Shown: piece after piece, positions 8,092 to 17,800 of the stretch
Numbering within the stretch: the first letter of the stretch is position 1
Layout of the letters: every line of letters starts with the position of its first letter
Source of the DNA: Lederbergia panacisoli
GTDB lineage: Bacteria > Bacillota > Bacilli > Bacillales > Bacillaceae_C
NCBI RefSeq assembly: GCF_024626525.1
Contig: NZ_JANJGU010000003.1
Coordinates: 279,911-343,910, forward strand
Length of the DNA: 64,000 nt
Direction: 5' to 3'
Position numbers and translations under genes: made by a program
Notes under the pieces: model-generated
What the model was told of the DNA's origin: nothing
Databases searched by the model: none
Seen by the model: the letters and a program-made list of their open reading frames with translations, nothing else

Positions 8092-8799
8092 ATGGAAATT
8101 ATTGTTGTAAAAAATGATCAAGAAGGCTCGGAAAAGGCATTTGACATTATTAAAGCTGGTCTTGAAAATGGTAAAATTAAAACACTCGGGCTTGCGACTG
8201 GTGGAACTCCCCTAAAATTGTATGCAAGAATGCGCGAAGCAAAATTAGATGTATCAGACGTTTCGACTACAAATTTAGATGAGTATGTTGGCTTGCCGGC
8301 GGACAGTCCGCAAAGCTATCACTATTATATGGAACAGGAACTTTTTAACAGCCTTAATTTTAAGGAAACATTTTTACCAAACGGCATGGCTGAGGACTTA
8401 GACGGCGAGTGTGAGCGTTACGAACAAATTTTGGCGGATCATCCAGTCGATCTTCAAGTACTCGGAATCGGCACAAATGCCCATATTGGTTTCAACGAGC
8501 CAGGGACATCATTTGATGCAAAAACCCATGTTGTTGAATTAACACAAGAAACAAAAGACGCTAATAAACGCTATTTTGAAAAAGAAGAGGACGTTCCGAC
8601 ACATGCCGTATCAATGGGAATTGCCTCCATCATGGCTGTGAAAGAAGTCGTCTTGCTAGCATTTGGGGAATCAAAAGCCGATGCCATTCAACAAATGGTA
8701 GAAGGACCAGTCACTGAAGATTGTCCAGCGTCTGTACTTCAAAACCATCCAAACGTCACGATCATCGTAGACCAAGCAGCAGCTTCAAAATTGAAATAA
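8092..8799 (+). CDS. nagB: Glucosamine-6-phosphate deaminase
   Basis: NagB converts glucosamine-6-phosphate to fructose-6-phosphate and ammonia, feeding amino sugars into glycolysis. The 235-residue protein has the family motifs LATGGTPLKLY (phosphate loop), TTNLDEY (catalytic Asp) and LGIGTNAHIGFNEPG. Length matches Bacillus NagB. It starts 2 bases after nagA, with GGAGGG in the nagA tail, so the two form an operon. A strong terminator follows directly, and the regulator nagR, which comes third in the B. subtilis operon, is not here. Confidence 0.96.
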   Translation: MEIIVVKNDQEGSEKAFDIIKAGLENGKIKTLGLATGGTPLKLYARMREAKLDVSDVSTTNLDEYVGLPADSPQSYHYYMEQELFNSLNFKETFLPNGMAEDLDGECERYEQILADHPVDLQVLGIGTNAHIGFNEPGTSFDAKTHVVELTQETKDANKRYFEKEEDVPTHAVSMGIASIMAVKEVVLLAFGESKADAIQQMVEGPVTEDCPASVLQNHPNVTIIVDQAAASKLK

Positions 8800-8810
8800 T
8801 TTGATTCAGA

Positions 8811-8850
8811 TAGAGCGTAAAGTCATCATGATTTTACGCTCTATTTTTTT
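8811..8850 (+). terminator. nagAB terminator
   Basis: AGAGCGTAAA pairs with TTTTACGCTCT, followed by ATTTTTTT. Confidence 0.9.
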
Positions 8851-8994
8851 ATTCGGAAATACTAGGAAGAGCGCCCGTATAAGCGCTCTTCGGTGTAAGG
8901 CAGAGAATGGACTCCTATAGGGAGAATGGAAACTGGTTCGTTCTCGTTACGACTTTAAAGGCAATCTTACTAGCTAAGTTACGGACTAAATAAC

Positions 8995-9126
8995 TTAGTA
9001 AACAAACGCTGTACCGACGATAATCAATAGAATGAAAAGTACAACGATTAAAGCAAATGAGTTACCCATACCATAGCCGCCCATACCGTAACCGCCATAG
9101 CCGCCACCGCAACAACCGAATCCCAT
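8995..9126 (-). CDS. YjcZ-family sporulation micro-protein (43 aa)
   Basis: The minus strand encodes 43 residues from ATG at 9126, preceded by GGTGGTGG. The N-terminal half is Gly/Tyr-rich with a Cys pair ([17 protein letters not shown]) and the C-terminal half is one hydrophobic helix ([20 protein letters not shown]) ending in VY. This is the typical pattern of YjcZ/SscA-type small proteins of Bacillus, several of which take part in spore coat or germination functions. It stands alone between nagB and the channel gene. The exact role is unknown. Confidence 0.88.
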   Translation of the reverse strand: MGFGCCGGGYGGYGMGGYGMGNSFALIVVLFILLIIVGTAFVY

Positions 9127-9254
9127 AATACCACCACCTTTCGAATGGTTAATACATTTTATGTAGTTTGTGATGAAACGAACTAGGGATTAGCGGACAA
9201 TACATGAAATGGTTGATTTCATTAGATAGTTAGGTAGTTTCTTGAGGACCTTTG

Positions 9255-9279
9255 GTTTAAATCCGTGACGAACAGGTAT
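9255..9279 (+). promoter_or_regulatory. Sigma-B-like promoter
   Basis: GTTTAA, 13 bases, then AGGTAT matches the general stress sigma-B consensus (GTTTAA, 13-15 bases, GGGTAT) with one mismatch, about 35 bases upstream of the channel gene. Motif match only. Confidence 0.42.
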
Positions 9280-9312
9280 AGAAAAAGGGATTAACTAAAG
9301 GAGGGTTTACTT

Positions 9313-11040
9313 ATGCCATTTGATTCGGGCTACAATTGGGCCTCAATCTATATTTCAAAACTGCCTAATTTATTATGGGCACTAATCGTTTTGCTGATTG
9401 GTTGGATCATTGCAAAGGCAATTGGAAAAGCAGTAGAAAAGCTGTTGAAAAAAACAACCTGGGATGAAAAACTGTTTGGAAAACGTCACCCGGAAGGCAC
9501 GAAACGCATCGATTCTAACGAACTTATTGGAAAAATTGTATACTACATCTTGCTTGTACTCGTCTTCATTTTATTTTTCCAACTGTTGAATCTTGGAGCC
9601 ATCACATCTCCATTCCTTGGAATGTTCGGTACGATGCTCGCATTTGTTCCTGCCATCTTAAAGGCGGGACTCATTCTTCTATTGGCCTATGTCATCGCCA
9701 CACTTTTAAAAATGCTAATTATAAAAGGCGGAGAAAAAGCGAATATAACGTCTTTTATGCAAAAAATGAATGTGGCCGAATCTAATGCAGACAGCCATAA
9801 ATTTCTTCATACCGCTGGAAAAATTGTTTTTTACTTAAGTTTCCTTCTCTTTATTCCAGGAGTATTGGCAGCACTAAATATACACGGCGTTTCGGGACCA
9901 TTCGGCGGAATGCTCGAAAATATACTTGGATTCATTCCAAAGCTGCTAGCGGCAGTGCTTATTCTTTTAGTAGGCTGGTTTGTAGCAAAAATCATACGCG
10001 ACCTTGTGACAGGATTGCTAAAAACGGTCGGAACCGAAAAACTTGCCGCACGTCTCGGTCTGCAAAAATTATTAGGGAATACATCCCTTTCTTCCATTAT
10101 TGGAACAATCGTGTTCGTATTAATTATGATTCCAATCGTCATTTCGGCACTCGATCAACTGGATATTCGGGCCATCACGGACCCGGCAGTTGCCATGCTG
10201 AACGATATTATGACGATGATTCCAAACTTGGTTATTGCCGTACTTCTTATTGCAGCGAGTATTTGGATAGGAAAATGGGTGCGACATATTGTGGCTGAAC
10301 TTTTACAAAGAGTCGGGTTTGACTCATTGACACGCAATCTTGCAGTCGGTAATTGGAAACCAGGAGCAAGCGGGATGCTCATGTCCGAACTGGTCGGCTA
10401 TATCGCTCAAGTCCTTATCGTCTTTTTCATCACAATCGAAGCATTAAACTTAATCAAACTCGATTTTCTTGTGCTCATGTTAACCGCCATAACCGCCTAT
10501 TTGCCACAAGTGCTGGCAGCAGTCATCATATTGGCTCTGGGACTCATCATCGCCAATATTGTTGAAAAAGTGCTGTCGAATATTTTAACAGGTCCAAGCT
10601 TTAAATTGATCACAGCAGTCGCAAAATATGCAATCATCGCACTTGCCGTTTTCATGGCACTCGATCAGCTCGGCGTCGCCGCCACCATCGTCAACTCAGC
10701 ATTCATCCTGATACTAGGCGGAATGGCTTTAGCATTTGGCTTATCCTTTGGTTTAGGCGGAAAAGAATTCGCTAAAAATTATTTGGCAAAACTCGATAAA
10801 ACGATTGAACAGACAGAAGTTGATAAAACGAAGAAAACGAGTGCTGGGAGCGGGGGCACGACCCGGAGCCCGAACCGGAGCGGGAGTACGAACAATAACA
10901 CAATGGGACAGAATTTAAGAGAACCCAATCGTGAATACACAGAATCCATGGATCTTAACGAGGACAACAACAATGATAACGACAACAACGACTTTAGGGA
11001 CGACCGAGGTCCGAAAGATTCCTGGCCACCGAAGCAATAA
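9313..11040 (+). CDS. Multi-TM protein with five conserved TM-helix repeats (mechanosensitive-channel-like)
   Basis: This 575-residue membrane protein has five repeats of a conserved helix unit of the form (F/I/Y)-(V/I/L)-P-x-(L/I/V)-(L/V)-x-A-...-G. They begin near LPNLLWALIVLLIGW (about residue 17), FVPAILKAG, FIPKLLAAVLILLVGW, MIPNLVIAVLL and YLPQVLAAVIILALG. This repeat (Pfam TM_helix type) is found in small-conductance mechanosensitive channel relatives. The protein ends with GLSFGLGGKEFAKNYL, then a soluble low-complexity Asn/Asp/Gly/Ser tail from about residue 490. AAAGGAGG precedes the ATG. A possible sigma-B promoter upstream would suit an osmotic stress function. Channel activity is inferred from family resemblance. 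Confidence 0.82.
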   Translation: MPFDSGYNWASIYISKLPNLLWALIVLLIGWIIAKAIGKAVEKLLKKTTWDEKLFGKRHPEGTKRIDSNELIGKIVYYILLVLVFILFFQLLNLGAITSPFLGMFGTMLAFVPAILKAGLILLLAYVIATLLKMLIIKGGEKANITSFMQKMNVAESNADSHKFLHTAGKIVFYLSFLLFIPGVLAALNIHGVSGPFGGMLENILGFIPKLLAAVLILLVGWFVAKIIRDLVTGLLKTVGTEKLAARLGLQKLLGNTSLSSIIGTIVFVLIMIPIVISALDQLDIRAITDPAVAMLNDIMTMIPNLVIAVLLIAASIWIGKWVRHIVAELLQRVGFDSLTRNLAVGNWKPGASGMLMSELVGYIAQVLIVFFITIEALNLIKLDFLVLMLTAITAYLPQVLAAVIILALGLIIANIVEKVLSNILTGPSFKLITAVAKYAIIALAVFMALDQLGVAATIVNSAFILILGGMALAFGLSFGLGGKEFAKNYLAKLDKTIEQTEVDKTKKTSAGSGGTTRSPNRSGSTNNNTMGQNLREPNREYTESMDLNEDNNNDNDNNDFRDDRGPKDSWPPKQ

Positions 11041-11046
11041 AAAGAA

Positions 11047-11084
11047 AGCCTGCACCTCTTTATATGAGGAGTGCAGGCTGTTTT
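11047..11084 (+). terminator. Terminator after the TM-helix-repeat gene
   Basis: AGCCTGCAC(C)TC pairs with GAGTGCAGGCT around TTTATATG, followed by GTTTT, seven bases after the stop. Confidence 0.85.
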
Positions 11085-11290
11085 CGTGAGTTTTCTTGGA
11101 TTGCGGTGCCAATCAGGTAATTGCCAGAATTCCGCCTTGAATAAGACTGAATCGCGAAGGTAATCGTGTATTTGTCAAAATTCACTCCCGTGTGATCCCG
11201 GTTAATAAATGAAATTTGGTGTTTGTAGCAACTAACGAGTTCTAACGCATATCCTTCTCTTGTGCACTGCAAATATGACAATTTAATCAT
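11060..11290 (-). CDS. Possible small hypothetical protein (76 aa)
   Basis: A 76-codon frame with unremarkable codon use and no recognised domain. It has two closely spaced ATG starts but only a weak purine-rich stretch upstream, and its last codons lie inside the hairpin that terminates the convergent gene. It may be a real small gene, a remnant or chance. I cannot assign a function. Confidence 0.25.
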   Translation of the reverse strand: MIKLSYLQCTREGYALELVSCYKHQISFINRDHTGVNFDKYTITFAIQSYSRRNSGNYLIGTAIQENSRKQPALLI

Positions 11291-11339
11291 TTAATCGATT
11301 CCGATGCTTATCCGACGCATATGCCGAGCAGATGCTCCA

Positions 11340-12140
11340 AACTAATTGATTACTCGGCGTATCCGGTGCATACGCCGAGCAAAGTTGAAAAACTCCTAAG
11401 TAATTCTGCGTATCCGATGCTCACGCCAAGCAAAGTTGAAAACACCTAAGTTATTCTGCGTATCCGGTGCTTACGGCGAGCAAAAGCGAAAAACGCCCAA
11501 GTAATTCTGCGTATCCGATGCATACGCCGAGCAAAAGCGAAAAACGCCTAAGTTATTTTGCGTATCTGATGCATACGGCGAGCAAAAGCGAAAAACGCCT
11601 AAGTAATTCTGCGTATCCGACGCATACGCCGAGCAAAGTTGAAAAACGCCTAAGTAATTCGGCGTATCCGGTGCATACGCCGAGCAAAAGCGAAAAACGC
11701 CAAAGTTATTCTGCGTATCCGATGCATACGGCGAGCAAAAGCGAAAAACGCCCAAGTTATTCTGCGTATCCGATGCATACGCCGAGCAAAAGTGAAAAAC
11801 GCCTAAGTAATTCTGCGTATCCGATGCATACGCCGAACAAAAGCGAAAACCGCCAAAGTAATTCTGCGTATCCGACGTATACGCCGAGCAAAAGCGAAAA
11901 ACGCCTAAGTAATTCTGCGTATCCGATGCATACGCCGAGCAAAAGCGAAAAACGCCCAAGTAATTCTGCGTATCCGGTGCATACGCCGAGCAAAAGTGAA
12001 AAACACCTAAGTAATTCTGCGTATCCGACGTATACGCCGAGCAAAGTTGAAAACCGCCTAAGTAATTCTGCGTATCCGATGCATACGGCGAGCAAAAGTA
12101 ACAAACTAACAAGCTCCGATGCGTATCCGATGCATCCTGT
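11340..12140. repeat. Minisatellite, about 16 copies of a 51-bp unit
   Basis: GCGTATC(C/T)G recurs at 11357, 11408, 11458 and then every 51 bp to 12121. Each unit contains GCGTAT...ATACGC and GCGAAAAACGC inverted repeats. Because 51 is a multiple of three and the unit lacks stops in several frames, long repetitive frames appear on both strands (about 225 and 213 codons). None has a ribosome binding site or a sensible N-terminus, so I read it as non-coding. More degenerate copies extend upstream to about 11295. Confidence 0.93.
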
Positions 12141-12298
12141 TTAGTTATGGTATCTCGTTATCCTGAATCGGAAATCAAAATGGTATTTATCGTAATTCAT
12201 TCTAATATTGAATGAGTCAATTGCGGTATAGAGGGATTCTATGACCAAATTGCAAGTTTTAATGACGACAAAATGAAATCAATTCCGTATACATTCAA

Positions 12299-12326
12299 CC
12301 TAGTATAAACTATCTTTTATACTAGG
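12299..12326. other. Near-perfect stem-loop
   Basis: CCTAGTATAAA and TTTATACTAGG pair across a short loop. There is no T-run on either side, so it is not a classical terminator. It lies just beyond the 3' end of the minus-strand HlyD gene and may protect or end that transcript. Confidence 0.5.
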
Positions 12327-12339
12327 TGGGACCCCAAAA

Positions 12340-13749
12340 TCACCTTTGCAAAATCCCGACTAGTACATATTTTAATTTTCTTCTAAAGCTTTCCGATTCC
12401 CATTGATTAAAAATGGATTTGTTTCCTTTAAATGGGGTGATGAAAGGGGCAGCATGGTCAATCTCGTTTTCTTGTACAACAAATAGTTCGCCGAGTTCGG
12501 CGCCCCCTAAGATTTCCGCCTGTTTTCCGACTTGCAAGCCTAATTCCACTTTTCTTTTTTCAACGATCCCACTACGCCCGAGAACCCATAAATATGAATG
12601 TCCGCGTATGCTCTCCCGCTGAACGACAGGAACTTCCAGTGCTTCATCCAGTACAATATCCGCTAGAACGTGGTAGCCTGCATACAATTCCACGTCCGCA
12701 TTTTCATCCACGTCAACATCCGCGTTTTCACTGATGTCATCGTCTACATCATCATCCACATTTTCACCAACGCCATCATCCACTTCTTCACCGTCATCGT
12801 CTTCGCCAACATCATCATCTTCATCCACAGCCTCGTCCACATCCAAAATCACATTAAATGGATAAAAACTTGCCCGTTCAACCGTCGCTTGCTCAAGCGG
12901 AAGCTCGCTTACAGATCCAATCTCCCCGGTAAGTTCCCCTACAAATAAGTCAGAATGAACGTCGACTCGCATGCCTTCTTCGACCGTGGCCACTTCCTGC
13001 TCATTCAATTGCCCTTCCACAAACAGGTCTTCCGATACAATTGTGATGACCGGGTTATTCAATTCAAATGAAATATCTTCAACGATTCCGTCGACTGAGC
13101 TTAAAATGGTTAAACCGCTACGCCCGCTTTCGACGAGGTCACGCTGTTCCTCGTACTTCTGAATTTCCAAATCGACTTTTTCCAAGTCTAATTCTCTTTC
13201 TGAAACTAACCGATCTACTGCACGTATCTCAGCGGCATCTTCGCGCACTTGCCTTGCAGCTTCAACCTTCACCATGGTCTCGGATACTGCATCAGATTCA
13301 GGATCTCCACCAAAAACAGGCTGCACATTCGACCTTTGTCGTGGTAGTGCACTTTTCGTTCTCTCCATATCACTTACAAATGTTTCAATGCTCTTTTTTT
13401 CCTTTTCCAAACGTGCAATTTCCGCATCAAGCAACGCGATTTGTTCATCCAAATCTTCGGTGGCATATTCAAATAAAGGGGTGCCATTTTCCACCCTTTC
13501 CCCTTTTTCGACTAAGAACTCCTTGAAGGTTACATTCGGATCGACAAAAACTGGGTGCCTTTCGGATGGAGCTACGACGCCTTCTGTTCGAAGGGTTTTC
13601 ACTAAATCGCCAGCCTTCACTTCCTCCCAGCTCGAAATGAAGTTCAATCGCTCTACCTTACTCCCTTTTTTCTCAAGTAAAACAAGATTGACCGCTAACA
13701 CCAAAATAATGACTAGAACGACTAAAACCTGATGCCAACTCGCCTTCAA
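12340..13749 (-). CDS. HlyD/MFP efflux adaptor with an acidic low-complexity insertion (YknX-like)
   Basis: This protein of about 470 residues has one N-terminal membrane anchor (about residues 7-26), a lipoyl/barrel hairpin (about 48-95), a coiled-coil hairpin (about 98-210), a beta-barrel region, and a C-terminal domain ending near residue 440. That order is typical of membrane fusion proteins working with MacB-type ABC exporters. Residues about 301-355, in the barrel region, are an Asp/Glu/Val run encoded by GAT/GAC/GAA repeats, absent from normal family members. The start is one of two adjacent TTG codons (13752 or 13749) after GGTGAT; I prefer 13749 on spacing. It follows the Yip1-like gene by about 16 bases, matching the yknW-yknX order, but no ABC genes follow. 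Confidence 0.8.
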   Translation of the reverse strand: MKASWHQVLVVLVIILVLAVNLVLLEKKGSKVERLNFISSWEEVKAGDLVKTLRTEGVVAPSERHPVFVDPNVTFKEFLVEKGERVENGTPLFEYATEDLDEQIALLDAEIARLEKEKKSIETFVSDMERTKSALPRQRSNVQPVFGGDPESDAVSETMVKVEAARQVREDAAEIRAVDRLVSERELDLEKVDLEIQKYEEQRDLVESGRSGLTILSSVDGIVEDISFELNNPVITIVSEDLFVEGQLNEQEVATVEEGMRVDVHSDLFVGELTGEIGSVSELPLEQATVERASFYPFNVILDVDEAVDEDDDVGEDDDGEEVDDGVGENVDDDVDDDISENADVDVDENADVELYAGYHVLADIVLDEALEVPVVQRESIRGHSYLWVLGRSGIVEKRKVELGLQVGKQAEILGGAELGELFVVQENEIDHAAPFITPFKGNKSIFNQWESESFRRKLKYVLVGILQR

Positions 13750-13765
13750 CAAACATCACCACGCC

Positions 13766-14428
13766 TCATAAATAAGTATTGAAATTGACAGAAGCAAAAA
13801 AGGCGGTCAATGACCAGAAAAGTAGATTCATACATATGACGATCAACAAACTTTTCACCCGTGACAACATGGTCAAAGCACGAACCCCTCGGTATTGCAT
13901 GAACGCAATCCATATTTTAAAAAAGGAAATCGATCCGCATAAGTAAATTAAAAAGCCAGACTTCATTATGTATTGGGCAATCACGCCTAAAGAAAGTGGA
14001 GAGGAGAACCAAGGTAAATTAAAAAAGACAACGAGAATGATATATGAAATTTGTTCCACCAATAAAATCGGAAAAATAAACGTTTGAACAACAATAAATT
14101 TCCTGTAAAACGTATCGGAAAATACCCAAAATAAAAGCGCGGGCAAAAAAATCACAGCTGCCGCATAGAGCAATCCTAGAAAAAATCGACCTATAATGAA
14201 ATAACTTTTCAACGTTTCGTAGTGTAAACTCGAAGATCGAACTAGCTCTGGTGAAAGCACGTGCGACCCAATCCCGAACAACCCTGAGACGCAAAAAACA
14301 ACCGCACTTAAAAAAAACAGCCAAACTAAACGAATTCTCAGTCCATAAATCGCTTCGGTATTATGTAATTGAAATAAACTTCTTTTAAGAAAAAATATTC
14401 CTTTATAGATGGATGTTTGATAGATCAA
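13766..14428 (-). CDS. Yip1-like multi-TM membrane protein (YknW-like)
   Basis: A 220-residue integral membrane protein with five or six hydrophobic segments, at about residues 33-55, 75-105, 112-140, 148-175 and 190-215. In B. subtilis, yknW (Yip1 domain) precedes yknX (HlyD type) and the yknYZ ABC genes, and YknWXYZ protects against the SdpC toxin. Here the gene sits directly upstream of an HlyD gene, which supports the YknW-like reading. The TTG start at 14428 follows GGGTGATTT. Sequence similarity cannot be measured here, so the assignment depends on topology and synteny. Confidence 0.62.
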   Translation of the reverse strand: MIYQTSIYKGIFFLKRSLFQLHNTEAIYGLRIRLVWLFFLSAVVFCVSGLFGIGSHVLSPELVRSSSLHYETLKSYFIIGRFFLGLLYAAAVIFLPALLFWVFSDTFYRKFIVVQTFIFPILLVEQISYIILVVFFNLPWFSSPLSLGVIAQYIMKSGFLIYLCGSISFFKIWIAFMQYRGVRALTMLSRVKSLLIVICMNLLFWSLTAFFASVNFNTYL

Positions 14429-14472
14429 TAGGAAATCACCCGCTTATTATGTCTCTTAATCTGTCAAGCTGC

Positions 14473-14626
14473 AGCGCCTATCGACTAGCAAACTTCTTGT
14501 CCCTCTCCCTACGATAAGTCAACATCGGGTGAAATTTGAAGTGCCAATTTCACTAGCTCGTCCCCCGCCATGTTTCCTTTATCTCAGAGGAAGGCTCTGA
14601 AGTTTGTACGTCGATGAACAGGCGCT
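14473..14626. repeat. Imperfect large inverted repeat (Bacillus intergenic repeat type)
   Basis: AGCGCCTATCGAC with AAACTTCT on the left is mirrored by GAAGTTTGTACGTCGAT and AGGCGCT on the right, with ACGATAAGTCAACATCGG and ATCTCAGAG blocks between. Elements of this form recur in Bacillaceae intergenic regions. The 414-base gap around it holds no gene; the bases after 14640 probably carry the protease promoter. Confidence 0.6.
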
Positions 14627-14843
14627 TCCGCTCTTCTTAAGTTTAACCCATTTTTCAACAGAATAGCCAAAAATTATTTAAACATAATCAACAATGATCT
14701 ATTAAAAAGTCTTCATTAACGACTATTTACCTATGACTTTTAGGACTGTTCTCCTATTATCCATCCTATTACTATTAAAATATCAGAATATTTCGCTACT
14801 GGAAATAGTTTGATAGAACTAATCAACAGAATGGGGGAAAATT

Positions 14844-17800
14844 ATGTTGAAACGAAGTGCCATTCTTCTGTTTATCTTTCTTTTGACGTTAGGAAATATG
14901 TCGTTTGCGCAAGAGGTAAATCTTCCAAAAAAAGCGCAAAAGAAGATCCAGCCAAGAACAGAAGAGCTAATGCAAACAGTAGACCCGAACGAGGAGCAAA
15001 GAGTCATCGTTGAGTTGAAGGATGAAGCCCCAATCGAAATTGCGACTAAAAAGGGCGTTAAATTTGAAAAACTCGACAAAGCACAAAAAAAGCAGCTTGA
15101 AAAGAATGCGAAAGCTCAACAAAAAGCTGTAAAAGAAAAAATGAAAGAAAAGAAAGTACAGGCAAAATATTTAAAAGAATTTACGACCGTCGTCAATGGA
15201 TTTAGCGCAGAAATTAAGCATAAAGACATTGAGGTCATTAAAAATATTCCAGAAGTCAAAACGGTCCATATTGTTAACGAATACGAGCGGCCGATTGCAA
15301 CACCTGAAATGAAATACAGTAAAGAGTTGGTAGAGGCCCAAAAGGCATGGCGCGACTACGGTTTTAAAGGTGAAGGAATGGTCGTTGGAATCATTGATAC
15401 AGGGATCGATCCAAGCCACCAAGACATGGTGCTTTCCGACTCTAGCACAGCAAAACTAACTGAACAGAATGTAAACGAGGTCGTTGCTGAAAACGACTTG
15501 CCAGGAAAGTTTTACACGGAAAAAGTTCCTTATGGATATAACTATATGGATGAAAATAATGAAATCCGCGAAATTCACGCAGAAGCGTCTATGCACGGAA
15601 TGCACGTTGCTGGGACGGTTGGTGCAAATGGAGACGAAGACAATGGCGGTATCGCGGGGATCGCTCCTGAAACACAGCTTCTTGCGTTAAAAGTGTTCGG
15701 AAATGATCCAGAAATGCAGTCAACATATGGAGACATCTATATTAAAGCAATTGACGATGCGATTAAGCTTGGCGTCGATGTATTGAACATGAGTCTCGGT
15801 TCAACTGCAGGATTCGTGGACGCAGAATCACCTGAACAGCAAGCGGTGAAGCGTGCGGTTGAAAATGGTGTGCTTATGTCCATTTCTGCAGGAAACTCCG
15901 CATTGTTTGGTGATGGATACTACTATCCACTCGCTTCAAACCCTGACTATGGTGTAAGCGGAGCACCGGGAGTATCATACGATTCATTGCAAGTAGCTTC
16001 GTTTGAGAACTCATATATGCAAGTGGATGAACTTCAATACGCAATCGATGGCGCCTTAGGTGCAGCAGCATTCTTATCCGCGAGCAAAACTCATCCGAAT
16101 GATCTTGAAGAAAACACATATGAAGTAGTGGAAGCGGGCTTAGGCACCCCAGAGGATTTTGCGGGTAAAAATGTTTCTGGTAAATTTGCCTTAGTTCAAC
16201 GCGGGGATATTGCTTTTACAGAAAAAGCATTGAATGCACAAGCAGCAGGTGCTGCAGGAGTCATTATCTACAATAATACAGATGGTATCGTCAACATGGC
16301 GACAGATGATGCCATCAATATTCCGCAGCTATTCATGCTAAAGAGCGACGGAGACAAACTAGCCGCTGCCTTAAAAGACGAACAAGCTGTAACCGTAACA
16401 TTTAATGGAAATTCTACAAAAATTGATAACCCATCTGCGGGATTAATGAGTGATTTCAGCTCTTGGGGCCTAACACCAGACCTTGATTTTAAACCAGAAA
16501 TTACTGCACCAGGTGGACAAATACTCTCTACATTAAACGATAACCAATATGGATTAATGAGCGGTACATCCATGGCTGCACCACATGTTTCCGGAGGCGG
16601 AGCTCTCATTCTGCAACGTGTGGAAGAAGAATTCGGACTTCAGAACGCCGACCGAATTTTACGTGCTAAAAATTTACTAATGAACACAGCGAAACTACTT
16701 GATTTCGATGATGCAAAAGTTTCCCCTCGCCGTCAAGGTGCCGGCTTAATGCAGCTTCATGCCGCACTTTCTACACCTGTTATGGTGACAGAAGCAAAAA
16801 CGAAAGAAGCTAAAGTTGCGTTAAAACAAGTTACGGAAAATAAAGTTACATTTGAATTAGTAGCGGAGAACTTCTCCGATCAAGCTGTTACGTATGACGT
16901 AAAAGCGAATATTCAAACGGATTCGCCTGTTCAAAACGGACCTGACTTATTAGTAGCACCTAACCTTTTCGGAGCATGGGACCTTGATGGAATGGCCACC
17001 GCGACTGTAAATGGCAAAAAAGTTAACTCCGTAACGGTTCCAGCAAATGGAACAGCGACTATTTCTGTCACAGTCGATGTAAGTGCTATTAATGCAACAC
17101 TAAATAGCTATTTCACAAATGGATACTGGCTAGAAGGATTCGTCACATTAACAGATCCAACAGATCAGAATCCAGAGCTATCGGTTCCATACGTAGGGTT
17201 TAAAGGCGAATGGGATAAAGCCCCGATTTTTGACAAGCCAATGTGGGATGTTGGCACATACTATGGCTTTACTGGAGTTGTCACGTCGATGGGAAGTAAT
17301 GACTTCGGATTCCTCGGTGAAGATCTAAACACTGGCGATATCGATCCGAAGAAAATAGCCTTCTCACCAAATGGGGATGGAACACAAGACGATGCAATCA
17401 TAATTTTGTCGTTCCTTCGAAATGCTAAAGAAGTAAAATTCAATGTGCTTGATTCCAACAAAAAAGTAGTTCGGACGATTAGGACTGAATCGGAAGTTAA
17501 AAAGAATTACTATGATGGCGGACTTGCACCAATGTATTCACTATCTTCAGATCGTAAATGGGATGGAAAAATCAACAACCAAATAGCAGCTGATGGCGGG
17601 TACTATTTACAAGCTGAAGCTATAATTGATTTTCCAGGCGCGAAATGGCAATCGATCGAAATTCCGATTATTGTTGATACAACAGCACCTGAACTTACTG
17701 CAACCTTCGATGCTCAAAATCTAAAGGTAAAGGTCGATGCCAAAGATAGTGGCAGTGGACTTGCTTACTGGGATGTACTCATCGATGGAAAATCAATTCT

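Noticed and set aside
8866-8892. Second terminator near nagB or for the YjcZ gene
   Set aside because: AAGAGCGC and GCGCTCTT do pair, but there is no T-run on either strand at the right side.
11467-12144. Plus- and minus-strand frames of 225, 213 and 115 codons
   Set aside because: They are products of the 51-bp repeat (17 codons per unit, few stops). They have no ribosome binding site and no normal N-terminus, and they overlap each other on both strands.
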